Shown here in pieces: positions 61,056-64,000 of a stretch of DNA of 64,000 nucleotides. The notes beneath the pieces are model-generated. The model made no database searches. It was not told the origin of the DNA and saw only the letters and a list, made by a program, of their open reading frames with translations. The position numbers were made by a program, and so were the translations under genes. The first letter of the stretch is position 1. Each line of letters starts with the position of its first letter. The stretch is from Streptomyces niphimycinicus (GTDB taxonomy: Bacteria; Actinomycetota; Actinomycetes; Streptomycetales; Streptomycetaceae), in assembly GCF_018883605.1 (NCBI RefSeq), contig NZ_JAHLEM010000025.1:1-64000 (forward strand). The letters run 5' to 3'.

Positions 61056-62225
61056 TTGAACGACATCAGGCTCGGCGTCATCGGCCTGGGCAACCGCAGC
61101 GATCTGGTCGAGCTGGCCCATCAGCCGGGCTCGGGCTCCGTGGTGGCTGCCGCCTGCGACCGCGATCCGCGGATGCTCGCGCTCGCCGAGAAACGCTTCG
61201 GTACCGGGGTGAGGACCACCCTGGACCACCACGAACTGCTCGATGCAGGGCTTGACGGCGTGTTCGTACTCACCCCCGACCACACGCACGAGCAGATCGG
61301 CCTGGACTTCCTCGCGGCCGGTGTACCGGTGTTCCTGGACAAGCCGATGGCGATCACCATCGAGGCCTGCGACCGGCTGCTCACGGCGGCCCGTGCGTAT
61401 CGAACCCCGCTGTACGTCGGCCACAACATGCGACACATGCCGGTCGTGGTCGCCATGCGCGACTTGATCGACAGCGGGGCCATCGGCGAGGTGAAGGCGA
61501 TCTGGTGCCGCCACTTCGTCGGCAATGGCGGAGATTTCTACTTCAAGGACTGGCACGCGGACCGGCGCAACACCACCGGTCTGCTGTTGCAGAAGGGAGC
61601 CCACGACATCGATGTCATCCACTGGCTGGCCGGCGGTTACACCCGGCGCGTGAACGCCATGGGCGGGCTGACGGTGTACGGCGACATCAGCTCGCGCCGC
61701 GACCGCAGTGGGCAGCGGATGACCGACTGGCTGTCGGCGGACAACTGGCCGCCCCTCAGCCTGACCGGCCTCCACCCGGTGGTGGACGTGGAGGACCTGA
61801 GCATGATGCAGATGCACCTGGACAACGGCGTCTTCGCCAGCTACCAGCAGTGCCACTACACACCGGACTACTGGCGCAACTACACGGTGATCGGCACCGA
61901 GGGGCGGATGGAGAACTTCGGCGACTCCGAGGGAGCGGAGGTCCGGGTGTGGAACCGCCGCTCCGAATACCGCGCCGAGGGCGATCTGGTGGTCCCCGTC
62001 CACACTCCGACCGGCACCCACGGTGGAGCCGATCCGCTCTTGGCCGCGGAGTTCCTGCGGTTCGTACGGGAAGGCGGTGCCACCGTCACCTCGCCGGTGG
62101 CGGCGCGCGAAGCGGTGGCCGCCGGCTACGCGGCCACCCTGTCGCTGCGGGACGGGGGAAGGGCCGTCGACATCGCTCCCGTGGATCCGGACGTGGCCGC
62201 GTACTTCGCGCACGGTCAGAAGTGA
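61056..62225 (+). CDS. Gfo/Idh/MocA family oxidoreductase
   Basis: 389-residue NAD(P)-dependent sugar dehydrogenase-like protein. The Rossmann motif is IRLGVIGLGNRSDLVELAHQ. FLDKPMAITIEACDRLL is the catalytic EKP/DKP-type motif, and LLLQKGAHDIDVIHWLAGG carries the conserved His-x3-His of the C-terminal domain. It is TTG-initiated at 61056 with AAAGGAAAG before it. Such enzymes oxidise or epimerise sugars and inositols. It faces a GH35 beta-galactosidase gene, so a role in galactoside handling is plausible. Confidence 0.93.
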   Translation: MNDIRLGVIGLGNRSDLVELAHQPGSGSVVAAACDRDPRMLALAEKRFGTGVRTTLDHHELLDAGLDGVFVLTPDHTHEQIGLDFLAAGVPVFLDKPMAITIEACDRLLTAARAYRTPLYVGHNMRHMPVVVAMRDLIDSGAIGEVKAIWCRHFVGNGGDFYFKDWHADRRNTTGLLLQKGAHDIDVIHWLAGGYTRRVNAMGGLTVYGDISSRRDRSGQRMTDWLSADNWPPLSLTGLHPVVDVEDLSMMQMHLDNGVFASYQQCHYTPDYWRNYTVIGTEGRMENFGDSEGAEVRVWNRRSEYRAEGDLVVPVHTPTGTHGGADPLLAAEFLRFVREGGATVTSPVAAREAVAAGYAATLSLRDGGRAVDIAPVDPDVAAYFAHGQK

Positions 62226-62276
62226 GCACGTCGGCAGGGTGTTGGTGACCCTGGTGCCGAGCGCGCCAGGGCAAGG

Positions 62277-62311
62277 TGGCTCCGGTCCGGAAGGGGGCCG
62301 GGCCGGAGCCA
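62277..62311. terminator. Terminator between convergent oxidoreductase and beta-galactosidase genes
   Basis: TGGCTCCGG, 17-base loop, CCGGAGCCA: perfect 9-bp stem in the 103-base convergent gap. Confidence 0.6.
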
Positions 62312-62328
62312 ACTGGTCGGGCGGCGGC

Positions 62329-64000
62329 TCAGCCTGTGGGGCCCAGATCCGCCATGTCGTGGATCTCGATCCGCTCGCCCGGCCGGTGCAGTTCGAGGAT
62401 CACGAGTTCGTTGCGACCGGCCCGCCACACCGGCGCAGGGGCGTAAAGGGTGCGTTGCGGGCCGCGGTCCCAGTAGCGGCCGAGGGCGAAGCCATTGAGC
62501 CAGACCTGGCCCTTGGTCCAGCCCGGCAGGGCGAGGAAACCGTCGGCCGGAGCCGGGATCTCCACCTCCGCCCGGTGGAAGGCCGGGCCTTCGGCGACTT
62601 GGGTCGCCCCGAATCGCAGGGCGCTCAGATCGGTCAGCGGGAGGGGGCGGATCTCCCAGCCGAACTGGTACTGGGTGTCGATCCGGACCCCGCCGCTGAC
62701 GCCCTTGCGATCCTCCAGCCAGGGGCCGTAGTTGACCCGGCCCATGTTCTCCACCAGCAGGTCGAGCTCGGCGCCGGTCTCGGGGACGCTGATCGGCAGC
62801 GCGTCCAACGGTCCGTCACGCTCCAGGATGCCGAGCAGCTCACCGTCCAGGAACATCTGAGCGCGGTCGGCGAGGCCCTGCACGCGCAGGGTCGAGTCGG
62901 GGAACGGGCCGCGCAGCCGTGTGCGGTAGTGGATCAGTCCGAGTGACTGGCCCAGCGCCTCCATCGGCTCGGGCGAGAGCCGGTGCCGCGGGGTGGACAG
63001 CGCGTCCAGGCAGTTCAGCAGCGCCACCGCACTGCTCGGGCGCACCGTCTGCGGGGCGAGCCGGTCGGGCCGCGCGGGCGGCTCGTGCCCGACCGGGCCG
63101 CGGTACCGCTCGATCACGTTTCGGAAGGCGTGGAACTTCTCGGTCAGCTCCCCTGCCTCGCCGACCGGCGCGTCGTAGTCGTAGCTCGTGCAGGTGGGCC
63201 GGTAGCCGGACTCGTCGCGGTTGGCACCGTTCCACCAGCCGAAGTTCGTGCCGCCATGGCCCATGTAGATGTTGACCGAAGCGCCCTGGGCCAGCATCCA
63301 GTCCAGTTCCGCGGCGGCCTCGTGCGGGTCGCGGACGTGGTGGTGCTCGCCCCAGTGGTCGAACCACCCATGCCAGTACTCGGAGCACACCCGAGGGCCG
63401 GTCGGCTGGTGACGGCGCAGCGTGGCGAGCGCCTCCTTCGGCCGCGAGCCGAAGGTTGCGGTGGCCAAGGTGCCGGGCAGGACACCACCGCGCAGCACGC
63501 CGTCGGTGGCGCCGTCGGCGGTGAACAGGAGGCAGTCCACGCCGCGTCGTATCAAGCCCCGCCGCAGGTGGTCGAGGTAGGCGGTGTCGGTGCCGTAACT
63601 GCCGTACTCGTTCTCGACCTGGACGGCGACCACCGGTCCGCCCTGACTGGCAAGGAGCGGGCGCAGGACCGGGACCAGTTCGTCGAACCAGGCGTCCACG
63701 GCGGCCAGATAGCGCTCGTCGGTGCGGCGCAGACGCAGCGCGGGATCGGCAAGGAGCCAGGCCGGCAGGCCCCCGAACTCCCACTCGGCGCAGATGTAGG
63801 GGCCGGGCCGCACGATCACGTCCAGGCCGAGGTGTGCGGCGGTGCGGATGAAGCGGGTGACGTCGGCCTGACCGGAGAAGTCGGTTCGGTCGGGGGTCGG
63901 CTGGTGCAGGTTCCAGGCGAGGTAGGTCTCGATGGTGTTGACGCCCATGGCGCGCAGGCGGAGCAGCCGGTCCTCCCACAGATCGGGGTGGACCCGGAAG
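62329..64000 (-). CDS. GH35 family beta-galactosidase, N-terminus cut by window edge
   Basis: At least 556 residues; the frame is open at the right edge (FRVHPDLWEDRLLRLRAMGV), so only about the first 20-40 residues are missing. GPYICAEWEFGGLPAWL, the acid/base Glu in VENEYGSYG and the nucleophile Glu in CSEYWHGWFDHWGE are GH35 hallmarks, with NIYMGHGGTNFGWWNGAN between the barrel and the beta domains. C-terminal jelly-roll domains (PGWTKGQVWLNGFALGRYWD) are complete. It hydrolyses terminal beta-galactosides; whether it is secreted cannot be seen. Confidence 0.93.
   Translation of the reverse strand, partial: FRVHPDLWEDRLLRLRAMGVNTIETYLAWNLHQPTPDRTDFSGQADVTRFIRTAAHLGLDVIVRPGPYICAEWEFGGLPAWLLADPALRLRRTDERYLAAVDAWFDELVPVLRPLLASQGGPVVAVQVENEYGSYGTDTAYLDHLRRGLIRRGVDCLLFTADGATDGVLRGGVLPGTLATATFGSRPKEALATLRRHQPTGPRVCSEYWHGWFDHWGEHHHVRDPHEAAAELDWMLAQGASVNIYMGHGGTNFGWWNGANRDESGYRPTCTSYDYDAPVGEAGELTEKFHAFRNVIERYRGPVGHEPPARPDRLAPQTVRPSSAVALLNCLDALSTPRHRLSPEPMEALGQSLGLIHYRTRLRGPFPDSTLRVQGLADRAQMFLDGELLGILERDGPLDALPISVPETGAELDLLVENMGRVNYGPWLEDRKGVSGGVRIDTQYQFGWEIRPLPLTDLSALRFGATQVAEGPAFHRAEVEIPAPADGFLALPGWTKGQVWLNGFALGRYWDRGPQRTLYAPAPVWRAGRNELVILELHRPGERIEIHDMADLGPTG

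Noticed and set aside
1-64000. tRNA, rRNA, origin or attachment site
   Set aside because: No cloverleaf, rRNA-like stretch, DnaA-box cluster or long direct repeat was recognised by eye; a covariance-model search would be needed to exclude tRNA fragments.

Overview
High GC, GTG/TTG starts, dense four-base ATGA/GTGA stop-start overlaps, LAL-type LuxR regulators, lipoprotein signals and traces of an actinomycete-type conjugation gene all point to Streptomyces or a close relative. Solute-catabolism clusters, each with its own regulator, alternate with decayed gene ends (IS5-type transposase, MerR, GNAT, TraA-like relaxase, rhamnosidase, LysR, MFS). This looks like a variable chromosome-arm region rather than core genome. 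I see no rRNA, tRNA or CRISPR array.

Layout. 0-4.7 kb: two divergent LAL/LuxR-type ATPase regulators, a VOC-fold protein and gene fragments. 4.7-13.5 kb: an MFS exporter, an IS5-type remnant, then a minus-strand set (BKACE/DUF849 enzyme, acyl-CoA ligase, MFS permease) divergent from an AraC regulator and a TauD-type dioxygenase. This is probably a small-acid or quaternary-amine catabolic unit. 13.7-26.7 kb: a block with less extreme GC encoding an ornithine-cyclodeaminase homologue, a NodB-fold hydrolase, a penicillin-acylase homologue, two SDRs, two M20 hydrolases, an NCS1 permease, and an amidohydrolase next to a glutamine-synthetase homologue (the two halves of a FluG-like pair). 26.9-32.5 kb: an RpiR regulator, rocD, an amino-acid permease broken by one in-frame TGA, and a class III aminotransferase. 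A decayed copy of the GS-promoter/RpiR-3' segment lies between rocD and the permease.

32.7-42.3 kb: LysR, nucleoside hydrolase, methyltransferase, FG-GAP lipoprotein, TRIC-type channel, imidazolonepropionase-like amidohydrolase and M20 peptidase, separated by clear terminator hairpins. 42.3-50.6 kb: the most coherent unit in the window. A LacI regulator with two identical 12-bp operators faces an eight-gene, tightly overlapping operon: BtpA/SgcQ-like protein, PfkB kinase, RbsB/A/C-type ABC importer, phosphotriesterase-family hydrolase, ThuA/GATase-like protein and TenA homologue, with the M20 hydrolase behind lacI. 50.6-51.8 kb: a scar joining a frameshifted TraA/TrwC-type relaxase fragment to a rhamnosidase C-terminus.

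52-64 kb: a second LacI system (PfkB-like protein, NCS1 permease, intracellular GH106-like glycosidase), head-to-head LysR/MFS pseudogenes, a GntR/FadR regulator with inverted candidate operators, a Gfo/Idh/MocA oxidoreductase, and a GH35 beta-galactosidase cut by the window edge. The right half is mostly glycoside/sugar use; the left half is mostly amine, amide and amino-acid use.
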